A stretch of 64,000 nucleotides of DNA from JAWKMZ01 sp041391965. Its GTDB lineage: Bacteria > Bacteroidota > Bacteroidia > Flavobacteriales > Flavobacteriaceae. The notes under the pieces are model-generated. The model searched no databases and was not told where the DNA came from. It saw only the letters and a program-made list of their open reading frames with translations. Both the position numbers and the translations under genes were made by a program. This document shows positions 43,956 to 53,227 of this stretch, piece by piece (the stretch's first letter is position 1; each line of letters opens with the position of its first letter). The stretch covers positions 1 through 64,000 of the forward strand of contig JAWKMZ010000003.1 in assembly GCA_041391965.1 (NCBI GenBank), in the 5' to 3' direction.

Positions 43956-45061
43956 GAAATATTATCTGTTTTTGGGGTTTTGACCAAATGTAAAAAACGT
44001 CTTAGATGCTTGTATATAAAAGCATTCGTTTTGCCTTCATAAAATACAATGACACAGACACTAATCATAAAGATTATAGCACCAATAATGGCTTGCCAAG
44101 GGTCTAATGATTTGTCTAAAAAGCGCTTTAGTCCAAAGCCTGTAAAACTACCATAAATGATGATAAAATGTACCACATAAATTGATAAAGTCTTCTCGCC
44201 AATTTTTGTAATTATGGATTGTTTTAAATAGGATTCAAAGGTGTAAAAAAGGGCAAATAGCAACAGTACATTTCCTAATCTTGTAAACAGATAATTATAA
44301 TCAGCGCTTTGTTCAAATAGTTTTATATCAAACAGATATGATAATTGATGTAAAGCATAAGATGAAAAGTAAATAAGAAACAATCCTACAACTACAAACC
44401 CAGAAATTACCATTGGTTTAAAACGATATTTTTGACCATATTTAAAAAAAAGTGTTGCTATAAAACCACCATATGCCATATAGCCAAACCAAGGTAAAAT
44501 AGTAAATACAGAACCGTTGGCTAAAGTCATCCAGTTAGCAAAAAATAGTGGAATATTTTCAAGAGTAATGGTTCTGTAAAGGGGTTCTGAGACAAAACAA
44601 ATAAAGCCTAATACAAATAATAAAACAGCAAGAATAGTGCTGCTTTTTCTTGAAATCAAATAAAGGCATACAATTAAAATAAGCGACAAACCAATACATT
44701 GTAACACATCAACCGCTAAGAGGGATGGGTTAAAATAACCACTCAACCAATCTTTTAATGAAAGCCGCAAAAGGTAACCAATACCAATAAGCATCAAGCC
44801 TCTTGTCAAACCTTTACGAATACGTTTTTGGTCATCACCTTTGGCATTTGCTTTTAACAGTAAATATAAAAAAACCAATCCAGAAATGGTAAAAAATACA
44901 GGAGCCGTAATTCCTCTAAAATAAGACCAAACATTAAAAGCAGTATAGCTTGTATCTTTATAAACTGGCTTTATAAGGGTATCAATAAAGTGTCCTTGAA
45001 GCATCATTAAAATGGCAAAGGCTCTTACAGTATCAATAAAAAATAATCGGTTGGTTTTCAA
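43952..45061 (-). CDS. HGSNAT/DUF1624-like integral membrane acyltransferase
   Basis: The 369-residue protein has about ten membrane helices. It opens RLFFIDTVRAFAILMMLQGHFIDTL (split) and contains FRGITAPVFFTISGLVF, typical of the heparan-alpha-glucosaminide N-acetyltransferase-like (DUF1624) family, which carries the invariant His/Asp in the first helices. Near its end KIGEKTLSIYVVHFIIIYG matches acyltransferase-3 type proteins. It probably transfers acyl groups to a sugar or lipid at the inner membrane; the substrate is unknown. Confidence 0.75.
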   Translation of the reverse strand: MKTNRLFFIDTVRAFAILMMLQGHFIDTLIKPVYKDTSYTAFNVWSYFRGITAPVFFTISGLVFLYLLLKANAKGDDQKRIRKGLTRGLMLIGIGYLLRLSLKDWLSGYFNPSLLAVDVLQCIGLSLILIVCLYLISRKSSTILAVLLFVLGFICFVSEPLYRTITLENIPLFFANWMTLANGSVFTILPWFGYMAYGGFIATLFFKYGQKYRFKPMVISGFVVVGLFLIYFSSYALHQLSYLFDIKLFEQSADYNYLFTRLGNVLLLFALFYTFESYLKQSIITKIGEKTLSIYVVHFIIIYGSFTGFGLKRFLDKSLDPWQAIIGAIIFMISVCVIVFYEGKTNAFIYKHLRRFLHLVKTPKTDNIS

Positions 45062-45245
45062 TCTTACAGTTACTTCTATAAATTAAAGATACTGTTAATA
45101 TTGAAAATGATAAATTATTTTTTTGATAATATGTTTTATTGTAGTCTAATCTTTTGATGCACAACAAAAAACAAATGACAACTTTGTAAGATTTTCATTT
45201 AGAGTTTAAGATATATTCATAAATTGCAGTTCAACTTATGTACCT

Positions 45246-46610
45246 ATGGAAGAGTTTGTAAAAGAGTTTTCATCTTTTGTTTGGGGTTTGCCTTTGGTAA
45301 TTTTGCTTATTGGTGGTGGCTTATATCTTTTGATTCGCTCTAAATTTTTACCTTTTACCTTCTTTGGGCACGCCATTCAGGTACTAAGAGGAAAATATGA
45401 CGACCCAAACGATCCTGGTGAAATTTCTCATTTTAAAGCATTATCTACAGCTTTGGCTTCAACCATTGGTATGGGCAATATTGCTGGTGTTGCTTTAGCA
45501 ATCGCGATAGGTGGTCCTGGTGCTATGTTTTGGATGTGGATAAGTGCTATTGTAGGCATGTCAACCAAGTTTTTTACCTCCAGTTTAGCAATCATGTATC
45601 GAGGTAAAGATAGCAAAGGAAACATACAAGGTGGTCCAATGTATTTCATTATGGAAGGTTTGGGCAAACGTTGGAAGCCAATGGCGGTTATGTTTAGTGT
45701 TTTTGGGCTGATGGGTGCTTTGCCTGTAGTTAATGTCAATCAACTTACTCAGGCTATTAACGATATTGTTTTGCAACCAAATGGAATTGAGGTTGGTTTG
45801 ACTTCTAATCTGTACATTGCTGCTGTTTTAGTAGCGATGACTTCTATTGTTATTTTTGGCGGACTTAAAAGTGTCAGTAATACGGCTTCAAAAATGGTGC
45901 CTTCAATGGTATTATTGTATTTTGTTTTGGTACTGATTATCTTGATACTCCACATTAATGTCGTGCCAAAATACTTAGGAATGATTTTTACAGATGCATT
46001 TACAGCTAACAATTATAAGGGAAGTCCGTTTTTAGGAGGCGCTTTGGGTGCTTTAGTGTTATTGGGCATTCGGCGTGGTGCATTTTCCAATGAAGCGGGT
46101 ATTGGTACAGCTCCATTGGCACATGGTGCTGCTAAAACCGATGAACCTATTCGTGAAGGGCTGGTGGCAATGTTAGGACCTGTTATTGATACTTTGGTAG
46201 TGTGTACCTTAACAGCTTTGGCAATTTTGGTAACAGGAGTTTGGCAAACTACTTCCGATAATGGTGTGACTTTAACCGCATCAGCATTTGAAAGTGCTAT
46301 GCCTGGAATAGGAAAGTATTTATTAATGGTCTGTGTATGTATATTTAGCATTTCTTCCTTGTTTTCTTATTCTTATTATGGTTCTAAGTGCATGTCCTTT
46401 TTAGTTGGAGCCGATAAACAACAATATTATTTATACTTTTACATTGCAAGTATTATTATGGCTGCTACTGCGCCTTTTAGTATAATGATTAATTTTATTG
46501 ATGGTGTTTTTGCCCTTATGGCAATTCCTACAATGACAGCTACCCTTATAATGGCACCAAGAGTAGTAAAAGAAATAAAGGCATATAAACAGCGTCTTAA
46601 AGTTTCCTGA
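45246..46610 (+). CDS. Alanine/glycine:cation (sodium) symporter, AgcS family
   Basis: The 454-residue protein has about 10-11 membrane helices and the AgcS signatures: FKALSTALASTIGMGNIAGVA (split), GGPGAMFWMW, QGGPMYFIMEGLG, GIRRGAFSNEAGIGTAPLAH and FSYSYYGSKC. It imports alanine, glycine or a related small amino acid with sodium or protons. It lies 124 bp before acs on the same strand, followed by the two-component genes. Amino acid uptake fits the nearby glutamate dehydrogenase. Confidence 0.9.
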   Translation: MEEFVKEFSSFVWGLPLVILLIGGGLYLLIRSKFLPFTFFGHAIQVLRGKYDDPNDPGEISHFKALSTALASTIGMGNIAGVALAIAIGGPGAMFWMWISAIVGMSTKFFTSSLAIMYRGKDSKGNIQGGPMYFIMEGLGKRWKPMAVMFSVFGLMGALPVVNVNQLTQAINDIVLQPNGIEVGLTSNLYIAAVLVAMTSIVIFGGLKSVSNTASKMVPSMVLLYFVLVLIILILHINVVPKYLGMIFTDAFTANNYKGSPFLGGALGALVLLGIRRGAFSNEAGIGTAPLAHGAAKTDEPIREGLVAMLGPVIDTLVVCTLTALAILVTGVWQTTSDNGVTLTASAFESAMPGIGKYLLMVCVCIFSISSLFSYSYYGSKCMSFLVGADKQQYYLYFYIASIIMAATAPFSIMINFIDGVFALMAIPTMTATLIMAPRVVKEIKAYKQRLKVS

Positions 46611-46734
46611 ATTAAAAAATAGTTGGCAATGTTAATTAGATAATACGGAGCAAAACAATTTTTCTTTCCCAATTAGAAACCTTAAATTGTGGTTTTAAAT
46701 AAGTGAATAAACAAGGGTGTAACACATAGCAAAA

Positions 46735-48639
46735 ATGAGTAATTATCATATCAAGCACTTAGAAGAATACTATCAAGTCTATAGAAAATCAATTAGAGAA
46801 CCAGAAAATTTCTGGGAAGAGGTAGCAGAAGAACACTTCCTTTGGCGAAAAAAATGGCATAATGTTCTTAGTTGGAATTTTACAAAACCGGAAGTCAAAT
46901 GGTTTGAAGGTGCAAAGCTAAACATTACTGAAAATTGTATAGACCGTCATCTTGCAACACGTGGCAATAAAACAGCTATTATTTTTGAACCCAACAATCC
47001 AGAAGAGGCAGCTCAACATATTAGCTATCAACAATTGTATGAACGTGTCAATCAATTTGCTAACGTTCTTAAAGCCCAAGGCATAAAAAAAGGAGATCGT
47101 GTATGTATTTATGTACCTATGATACCCGAATTAGCATTGGCTGTTTTGGCATGTGCACGTATTGGTGCTGTTCATAATGTGGTGTTTGCAGGTTTTTCAG
47201 CTAATGCTTTAGCAACTCGCATTAATGATTCGGATTGCAAAATGGTTATTACAGCCGATGGGTCTTATCGTGGTGCAAAATCTATCGATCTTAAAGAGAT
47301 TGTTGATGAAGCTTTAAAAGATTGTCCAAACGTTAAAACTGTGTTGGTTGCCAAACGCACTAATACAAATGTTCATATGGAATCTGGTCGTGACCATTGG
47401 TTACAACCCTTGCTTAATGCAGCTTCTAAAGAAGCAAAAGCAGAAATCATGGATGCTGAAGACCCTCTGTTTATTTTATACACCTCAGGTTCTACAGGGC
47501 AACCCAAAGGGATGGTGCATACCACTGCAGGTTATATGGTGTACACGGCTTATACCTTTAAAAATATTTTTCAATATCGAGAAGCAGAAGTGTATTGGTG
47601 TACGGCCGATATTGGTTGGATTACAGGACATAGTTATATCCTTTATGGACCCTTAGCCAATGGTGCTACAACAGTATTGTTTGAAGGTGTCCCACATTAT
47701 CCTGATTTTGGACGTTTTTGGCAAATTATTGATAAACATAAAGTCAATCAATTTTATACAGCGCCAACTGCTATTCGTGCTTTAGCAAAACAAGGAACTG
47801 CCTTAGTGGAGCTGCATGACCTCAGTTCTTTAAAAGTGTTGGGTTCTGTTGGTGAGCCTATTAATGAAGAGGCTTGGCATTGGTACAATGATAATGTAGG
47901 CAAGCGCAAAAGTCCTATTGTGGACACGTGGTGGCAAACCGAAACGGGTGGTATTATGATTTCACCCATTCCGTTTGTTACACCAACAAAACCAACCTAT
48001 GCAACCTTGCCTTTTATTGGAATTCAACCTGCATTGATGAGCGAAACAGGTAAAGAGTTGAAAGGAAATCAGGTAGAAGGACGGTTGTGCATCAAATTTC
48101 CTTGGCCTGGAATGGCACGGACTATTTGGGGCAACCATCAACGTTATAAAGACACCTATTTTACCGCTTTTAAAAACATGTATTTTAGTGGTGATGGAGC
48201 TCTTCGTGATGAAGTAGGATATTACCGCATTACAGGACGTGTGGATGATGTCATTATCGTATCTGGTCATAATCTTGGTACAGCACCTATTGAAGATGTT
48301 ATTAACGAGCATCCTGCAGTTGCAGAGTCTGCTATTGTTGGTTTTCCACATGATATAAAAGGAAGTGCTTTATATGCTTTTATCACGTTAAAAGATACAG
48401 GCGAAGGACGAAACCAAGACAATCTTCGTATTGAAATTAATCAACTTATTTCTGAGCGTATTGGTCCTATTGCTAAGCTTGATAAAATGCAATTTACCCA
48501 AGGGTTACCTAAAACACGTAGTGGTAAAATTATGCGACGCATCCTTCGTAAAATTGCTGAAAAAGACAATAATATTGGTGATACGAGTACACTCTTAAAT
48601 CCTGAATGTGTTAAGGATATACAAGACAATGCACAGTAG
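46735..48639 (+). CDS. acs: Acetate--CoA ligase (acetyl-CoA synthetase)
   Basis: The 634-residue protein is a full-length Acs: N-terminal acetyl-CoA synthase domain, AMP-binding motif LYTSGSTGQPKGMVHT, WWQTETGG, GDGALRDEVGYYRITGRVDDVI (split) and the C-terminal PKTRSGKIMRR with the catalytic Lys subject to acetylation in homologues. It converts acetate, ATP and CoA to acetyl-CoA and works when acetate is the carbon source. The histidine kinase gene follows after 43 bp, so the two may be co-transcribed. Confidence 0.94.
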   Translation: MSNYHIKHLEEYYQVYRKSIREPENFWEEVAEEHFLWRKKWHNVLSWNFTKPEVKWFEGAKLNITENCIDRHLATRGNKTAIIFEPNNPEEAAQHISYQQLYERVNQFANVLKAQGIKKGDRVCIYVPMIPELALAVLACARIGAVHNVVFAGFSANALATRINDSDCKMVITADGSYRGAKSIDLKEIVDEALKDCPNVKTVLVAKRTNTNVHMESGRDHWLQPLLNAASKEAKAEIMDAEDPLFILYTSGSTGQPKGMVHTTAGYMVYTAYTFKNIFQYREAEVYWCTADIGWITGHSYILYGPLANGATTVLFEGVPHYPDFGRFWQIIDKHKVNQFYTAPTAIRALAKQGTALVELHDLSSLKVLGSVGEPINEEAWHWYNDNVGKRKSPIVDTWWQTETGGIMISPIPFVTPTKPTYATLPFIGIQPALMSETGKELKGNQVEGRLCIKFPWPGMARTIWGNHQRYKDTYFTAFKNMYFSGDGALRDEVGYYRITGRVDDVIIVSGHNLGTAPIEDVINEHPAVAESAIVGFPHDIKGSALYAFITLKDTGEGRNQDNLRIEINQLISERIGPIAKLDKMQFTQGLPKTRSGKIMRRILRKIAEKDNNIGDTSTLLNPECVKDIQDNAQ

Positions 48640-48682
48640 TAATTAATAAGAGTTTCTAACATACAATTTTAAATCCGTTAAA

Positions 48683-49783
48683 ATGAATTCTGCTATTTCT
48701 GTTGAAGACAAACTTAAAGAACGTATCAAAGAACTTACTTGTCTTTATAAGGTAAGCTCTTATATAGCCAATAGCAATATTTATGACCTAAAGCCAACAT
48801 TTCAAGCAATTGCTGTAAGTTTGAAGGAAGCCATTAGGTATAGTGATGAAGCATTTGTAGAAATTAACTTAAAAGAAGCAACCATAACAACGGGTCAGCA
48901 ATCTAAAGATAATGTCTATATTCTCTCAGCTATTAAAGTGTTTAATGCTACTGGTGGCACAATAAAAATAGGATATCCTAAATTGAAATACACTCAAAAT
49001 GCCTTTTTGGAAGAAGAAAAACAATTAGTCAATAAATTAGCTTTAGAAATTGGTAATTTGTTGGAGCGAAAGCAAATTATTGAAAATGAAGAAGCAACCA
49101 AGCGTCAAATGGAGCGCGCAGACCGTTTAGGTATTTTAGGCGAGATTACGGCAGGAATAGCACATGAACTCAATACGCCTTTAGCTAATATTTTGGGTTT
49201 TACGGAGCTTCTCAAAGAACGGTTTGCGGATAATGATCAAGTGCTTAAAGACCTCGAAAAAATCATGCACAGTGCAATTTATTCAAGAGAAGTGGTAAAA
49301 AAACTGATGTTCTTTTCTTGCGAGATGCCACAACAAATGGAACGTGCAGACATCGTGCCTATTATTAAAAATGCCATTCAATTATTAAACCCTAATTTCG
49401 CTAAAAAGAACTTACAAGTACAATTGCATTTTAACCAAGAAGCATTATTTTTAAAAGTTGATACCATACAACTCACTCAGGTTATCTTTAATTTGGTTAT
49501 CAACGCTATTTATTTTTCACCACAAAATGGTCGTATTACCATCGATGTAAACGATGAAGTAAAAAATATTGTTCTTAAAATTTCTGATGAAGGTTCTGGG
49601 ATTCCTTCAGACAAAGCAGAGCATATTTTTAATCCCTTTTATACAAGCAAACCCATAGGCGAAGGCTCTGGCCTTGGGCTAAGTGTGGTTCATGGAATTA
49701 TAAAAAGCCATAAAGGCTCAATTGGTCATCAGCCTAATACACCAAAAGGTACTATCTTTACCATTACATTTCCTAAATCCTAA
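48683..49783 (+). CDS. Soluble sensor histidine kinase (NtrB-like)
   Basis: The 366-residue protein lacks membrane helices. An N-terminal GAF-like sensor region spans ~1-130. A dimerisation and phosphoacceptor helix (AGIAHELNTPLANILGF, His ~161) is followed by the HATPase domain with N box QVIFNLVINAIYFS, G1 DEGSGIP and G2 GEGSGLGLSVVHG. The signal must be cytoplasmic. It ends 2 bp before the sigma-54 response regulator gene, so the two are clearly a pair. Confidence 0.88.
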   Translation: MNSAISVEDKLKERIKELTCLYKVSSYIANSNIYDLKPTFQAIAVSLKEAIRYSDEAFVEINLKEATITTGQQSKDNVYILSAIKVFNATGGTIKIGYPKLKYTQNAFLEEEKQLVNKLALEIGNLLERKQIIENEEATKRQMERADRLGILGEITAGIAHELNTPLANILGFTELLKERFADNDQVLKDLEKIMHSAIYSREVVKKLMFFSCEMPQQMERADIVPIIKNAIQLLNPNFAKKNLQVQLHFNQEALFLKVDTIQLTQVIFNLVINAIYFSPQNGRITIDVNDEVKNIVLKISDEGSGIPSDKAEHIFNPFYTSKPIGEGSGLGLSVVHGIIKSHKGSIGHQPNTPKGTIFTITFPKS

Positions 49784-49785
49784 TA

Positions 49786-51111
49786 ATGGCATTACACAAG
49801 GAGAACATATTAATTGTTGATGATGATATTCATATTCTGGAACTGATTCAGAGGCATTTACAATCGTTAGACTACCATACGTATAAAGCAGTATCAGTAA
49901 AAGAAGCACTTGCCATTTTGCAAGGTAATACCATCGATTTGCTAATCACCGACCTCCAGATGCCTGGAGTAGATGGACTTCAATTGGTAAAATATGTTTC
50001 TGAGCATTTTCCCGAAATCCCTAAATTGGTGGTTACAGGCTATCCGTCAGTTGATGGTGCTTTGCAAGCCATGAAATCGGGTGTGATGGAGTATCTAACA
50101 AAGCCATTTACAAAAGATGAACTTAAAAACGCAGTTTTCAAATCATTAAAAAAGAGAATTGTACAATCAGATAATTCCAAAGCAACATTAAACCAGTCGA
50201 GTGGTTTTGGTGAACTCATAGGTAAGTCTGTTGCTATGCAAAAAGTAACTGAAATTATTGATCGCGTTAAAGACAACAGAGCAACCGTTTTTATTTCTGG
50301 CGAAAGTGGTACAGGTAAAGAACTGGTAGCACGTGCCATTCATTATATGGGCAAGTTTGCGGCTGCACCTTTTGTAGCGGTTAATTGTGGCGCCATTCCT
50401 GAAAACCTTTTAGAAGCAGAGTTGTTTGGTTATACCAAAGGAGCGTTTACTGGTGCTAATGATAACCGAAGTGGCTTTTTTCAAGCGGCTCACAAAGGGA
50501 CGTTGTTTTTAGATGAAATTGGCAATGCGTCTATGGCAACCCAGTTGCGCCTTTTAAGGGTATTACAAGAAAAAGAAGTGACCAGAGTCGGCTCTCAAAA
50601 AGTAGAAAAAGTAGAGCTAAGAGTCATCGCAGCGACCAATGTAGATTTGCAGGAGCTTATTAAGAAAGGACATTTTAGAGAAGATTTGTATTATCGTCTT
50701 ACTGTGGTTCAAATAACAGTACCACCTCTTAGAGAGCGTTTGTCGGATGTCTCGTTGTTGGTAGATAAGTTTTTGTTTAAATACGGTGTCGAGTATAAAG
50801 ACCGACTGATAAAAATAACTCCTGAAGCCTTAGCTATATTAGAACGTTACAATTGGCCTGGAAATATCAGAGAGTTAGAAAATTGTATCCAACGCGCAGT
50901 TATTATGTGCGATAAACAAATAGATGTTAAAGATTTGCCACAACATCTTAAATACCAAATAGAGTTTCCAGAAAACCAAGAACTCATTTCTTTAAAAGAA
51001 GCCGAAAGACAACATATTCTTAAAGTCTTGCAAGCAACTAACAATAACAAAACTAAAGCAGCCGAAATTCTTCAAATAGACCGCAAAACCCTTCGCGATA
51101 AAATCAAATAA
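49786..51111 (+). CDS. Sigma-54-dependent response regulator (NtrC family)
   Basis: 441 residues in three domains: receiver (phospho-acceptor Asp56 in LLITDLQMPG, acidic pocket DDD at 12-14), AAA+ sigma-54 interaction domain with Walker A GESGTGKE (~172), GAFTGA (~219) that contacts sigma-54, and Walker B GTLFLDEIG, then a Fis-type helix-turn-helix at the end (NNKTKAAEILQIDRKTLRDKIK region). All functional motifs are intact. It is paired with the upstream kinase. Its most likely target is the sigma-54 promoter 135 bp downstream, and possibly acs. Confidence 0.93.
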   Translation: MALHKENILIVDDDIHILELIQRHLQSLDYHTYKAVSVKEALAILQGNTIDLLITDLQMPGVDGLQLVKYVSEHFPEIPKLVVTGYPSVDGALQAMKSGVMEYLTKPFTKDELKNAVFKSLKKRIVQSDNSKATLNQSSGFGELIGKSVAMQKVTEIIDRVKDNRATVFISGESGTGKELVARAIHYMGKFAAAPFVAVNCGAIPENLLEAELFGYTKGAFTGANDNRSGFFQAAHKGTLFLDEIGNASMATQLRLLRVLQEKEVTRVGSQKVEKVELRVIAATNVDLQELIKKGHFREDLYYRLTVVQITVPPLRERLSDVSLLVDKFLFKYGVEYKDRLIKITPEALAILERYNWPGNIRELENCIQRAVIMCDKQIDVKDLPQHLKYQIEFPENQELISLKEAERQHILKVLQATNNNKTKAAEILQIDRKTLRDKIK

Positions 51112-51115
51112 GAAT

Positions 51116-51140
51116 CAACTGGGTAATTTTTATCCAGTTG
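51116..51140. promoter_or_regulatory. Candidate upstream activator site (inverted repeat)
   Basis: CAACTGG (51116-51122) and CCAGTTG (51134-51140) form a perfect inverted repeat with an 11-bp spacer, ~105-130 bp upstream of the sigma-54 promoter. That is the usual distance for an NtrC-type dimer site. It immediately follows the regulator stop and lacks a T-tract, so it is a weaker candidate for a terminator. Confidence 0.45.
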
Positions 51141-51244
51141 AGGAATATCGTTCCATTCGGTTTATGTAGCTGTTTCTTATTTTTAATAAATAAACTACTG
51201 ATTATCAATGTTTAATAAATTTAATCATACTAAATGATCAGGTT

Positions 51245-51262
51245 CTGGCATGCCTATTGCCA
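51245..51262 (+). promoter_or_regulatory. Sigma-54 (-24/-12) promoter
   Basis: cTGGCATgcctatTGCca: the GG at 51247-51248 and the GC at 51259-51260 are exactly 10 bases apart, matching the TGGCAC-N5-TTGC consensus with one mismatch. Transcription should start near 51272, about 19 bases before the ATG of the cysteine-rich mini-protein at 51291. Confidence 0.8.
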
Positions 51263-51290
51263 ATAATGGCATAGTATAAATATAATTTTT

Positions 51291-51485
51291 ATGAAACATT
51301 CAGAACATACCTTATGTACATCCTGTAGGTACCAAATGGACTGTAGTCTAACTACCGACAAAAGTTTTATTTGGTCGTGCAGTGAGTATGATGATAGCAG
51401 GGCATTAAACCAAAACCCTCAAGAAAAAATAGTAACAAAACAAGGCAATTTTGCAATTGCTGAGAGCGAATTAAATTTTGTATAA
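51291..51485 (+). CDS. Small four-cysteine protein (C-x2-C-x5-C-x11-C)
   Basis: The 64-residue protein has Cys9, Cys12, Cys18 and Cys30 in the pattern LCTSCRYQMDC ... SCSEYDD. No signal peptide is present, so it is cytoplasmic. The pattern resembles small zinc-ribbon or Fe-S mini-proteins of the form CxxCxxxxxC...CEE(F/Y) found in many bacteria; the bound metal is unknown. It is the first gene behind the sigma-54 promoter and lies 11 bp before glutamate dehydrogenase. Its function is unknown. Confidence 0.75.
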   Translation: MKHSEHTLCTSCRYQMDCSLTTDKSFIWSCSEYDDSRALNQNPQEKIVTKQGNFAIAESELNFV

Positions 51486-51496
51486 ACAACAAACCC

Positions 51497-52792
51497 ATGA
51501 CTTTAACAAAAGAATTGAAACAAAAACAGCCTGCCAAACAAGGCATGCTAGAAAATGTTATGAAACAGTTTAATACTGCAGCAAAACAAACAAATTTAAA
51601 CCCAAACGTTAAAAAAATACTCGAAGTTACCAATAATGAATTAATTATTCATTTCCCTGTTCGTATGGACAATGGTGAAGTAGAGATTTTTAAAGGATAT
51701 CGTGTTCAACATAACAACGCATTAGGTCCATACAAAGGTGGCTTGCGTTACCATCCAACTATTGATATTGATGCCGTTAAAGCATTAGCGATGTGGATGA
51801 CTTGGAAAACGTCCTTAGCAGGCTTGCCTTATGGTGGTGCCAAAGGAGGTATTCAAATGGACCCTAAAAAATACTCTACCGCCGAACTAGAGCGTATTAC
51901 AAGACGTTTTACCTATGCTTTAGGCGATAATATCGGTCCTGAACACGATATTCCTGCACCTGATGTTAATACGAATGCTCAAACAATGGCGTGGATTGCT
52001 GATACTTATATGTCCACAAAAACACCTACAGAACGTTCTAAAAACCAACATGTGGTTACTGGTAAACCTGTAGGTTCTGGTGGACTTGAAGGTCGAGATA
52101 GAGCTACAGGTTTTGGAGTGTTCCTTTCAATTAAATATTGGGCTGAACACAAAAATATGGACCTAAAAAACAAAACCTTTATTGTGCAAGGTTTTGGTAA
52201 CGTAGGCTATTGGGCTGCTCACTTTTTAGAACAAGCAGGTGCTAAAATGGTAGGTGTACAAGATGCTTTTGGTACTATTGCTAACCAAGACGGGCTTGCT
52301 GTAGAAGACGTTTTTAGTTATGCACAACAACATAATGGAAGTTTTGTTGGGTTCCCTGGCTCAAATGAAGTTGCCAAAGAGGTCTTTTTTTCCCTAAATT
52401 GTGATATCTGCATTCCCGCAGCATTGGGCAATCAAATTACGGCTAACAATGCTTTAGATATCAAAGCCTTTTTAATAGCAGAAGGCGCTAATGGGCCTAC
52501 AACCGTTGAAGCAGAAAAGATTTTGCTTAAACGTGGTATTGAAATTATTCCAGACATATTATGTAACTCTGGTGGCGTGATTGGAAGCTATTTTGAATGG
52601 CTTCAAAACAGAAATGGAGAGCTTTGGGAACTTGATGAAATCCTTTTTAAAATTGATAAAAAAATTAAAGAAGTTTTTAAAAGGGTGTTGAACACCTCAG
52701 AGACTCAGTCTATTGATATGCGCACTGCCGCTTATGTTATTGCTATTGAGCGTATTGAAAAAGCTTACATACAACGCGGTATTTTTCCTTAA
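51497..52792 (+). CDS. Glu/Leu/Phe/Val dehydrogenase (glutamate dehydrogenase)
   Basis: The 431-residue protein has an N-terminal substrate domain with GPYKGGLRYHP and the catalytic Lys in LPYGGAKGGIQMDP, and a C-terminal Rossmann domain (FIVQGFGNVGYWAAHFLE). The length fits bacterial NAD-type hexameric glutamate dehydrogenases (~420). It interconverts glutamate with 2-oxoglutarate and ammonia. Its place in a sigma-54 operon with amino acid transport and acetate activation nearby suggests a catabolic role. The direction of the reaction is inferred. Confidence 0.9.
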   Translation: MTLTKELKQKQPAKQGMLENVMKQFNTAAKQTNLNPNVKKILEVTNNELIIHFPVRMDNGEVEIFKGYRVQHNNALGPYKGGLRYHPTIDIDAVKALAMWMTWKTSLAGLPYGGAKGGIQMDPKKYSTAELERITRRFTYALGDNIGPEHDIPAPDVNTNAQTMAWIADTYMSTKTPTERSKNQHVVTGKPVGSGGLEGRDRATGFGVFLSIKYWAEHKNMDLKNKTFIVQGFGNVGYWAAHFLEQAGAKMVGVQDAFGTIANQDGLAVEDVFSYAQQHNGSFVGFPGSNEVAKEVFFSLNCDICIPAALGNQITANNALDIKAFLIAEGANGPTTVEAEKILLKRGIEIIPDILCNSGGVIGSYFEWLQNRNGELWELDEILFKIDKKIKEVFKRVLNTSETQSIDMRTAAYVIAIERIEKAYIQRGIFP

Positions 52793-52813
52793 TTATTTAA
52801 AACAACAACAATT

Positions 52814-53227
52814 ATGAAATATGGTAACCTTATATTAGAGAAAAGAGAATATGTTGACATCAAAAGAGTGTTAAACCTTGCTGGTAATTATAAAGACCAA
52901 GTGCAAAAATATTCAGTAGAAAAGTTGACTAAAGAGCTTGAAACTGCTTTAATCTTAGATGAAAAAGAGGTAGCGGATGATATTATCAGACTCAATTCAG
53001 AAGTTACCATAGCAACAAATGATGGTTGGCAGCATACTTTTCAGGTTGTTTTGCCTACGGAAAGCAATGCGGCACAAAAAAAAGTGTCCGTATTGCTGCC
53101 TATGGGCGCTGCAGTAATTGGATATGCCACAGGCGATAGCATCCAATGGAAGTTTCCAGGGGGCGAAAAAACGATTGACATTCTCAAAGTAAAACAAAAT
53201 AATACAATTAATTTAAACATAGCATGA
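52814..53227 (+). CDS. Rnk/GreA-GreB C-terminal domain protein
   Basis: The 137-residue protein has a short helical N-terminus and, in residues ~65-130, the FKBP-like GreA/GreB/Rnk domain: LNSEVTIATNDGWQHTFQVVLP and ISVLLPMGAAVIGYATGDSIQW-type elements (here VSVLLPMGAAVIGYATGDS). Family members bind RNA polymerase near the secondary channel (GreA, Rnk). The N-terminal coiled coil of GreA is not evident. It is 21 bp after the dehydrogenase gene and overlaps the next gene by 4 bp. Confidence 0.82.
   Translation: MKYGNLILEKREYVDIKRVLNLAGNYKDQVQKYSVEKLTKELETALILDEKEVADDIIRLNSEVTIATNDGWQHTFQVVLPTESNAAQKKVSVLLPMGAAVIGYATGDSIQWKFPGGEKTIDILKVKQNNTINLNIA

Noticed and set aside
46620..46640. Possible second sigma-54 element before acs (GTTGGCAATG...)
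   Set aside because: A TGGC is present but no GC follows at the required 10-base distance.
51116..51140. Inverted repeat after the response regulator as a terminator
   Set aside because: The stem is only 7 bp with an 11-base loop and has no following T run; an activator site is more likely.
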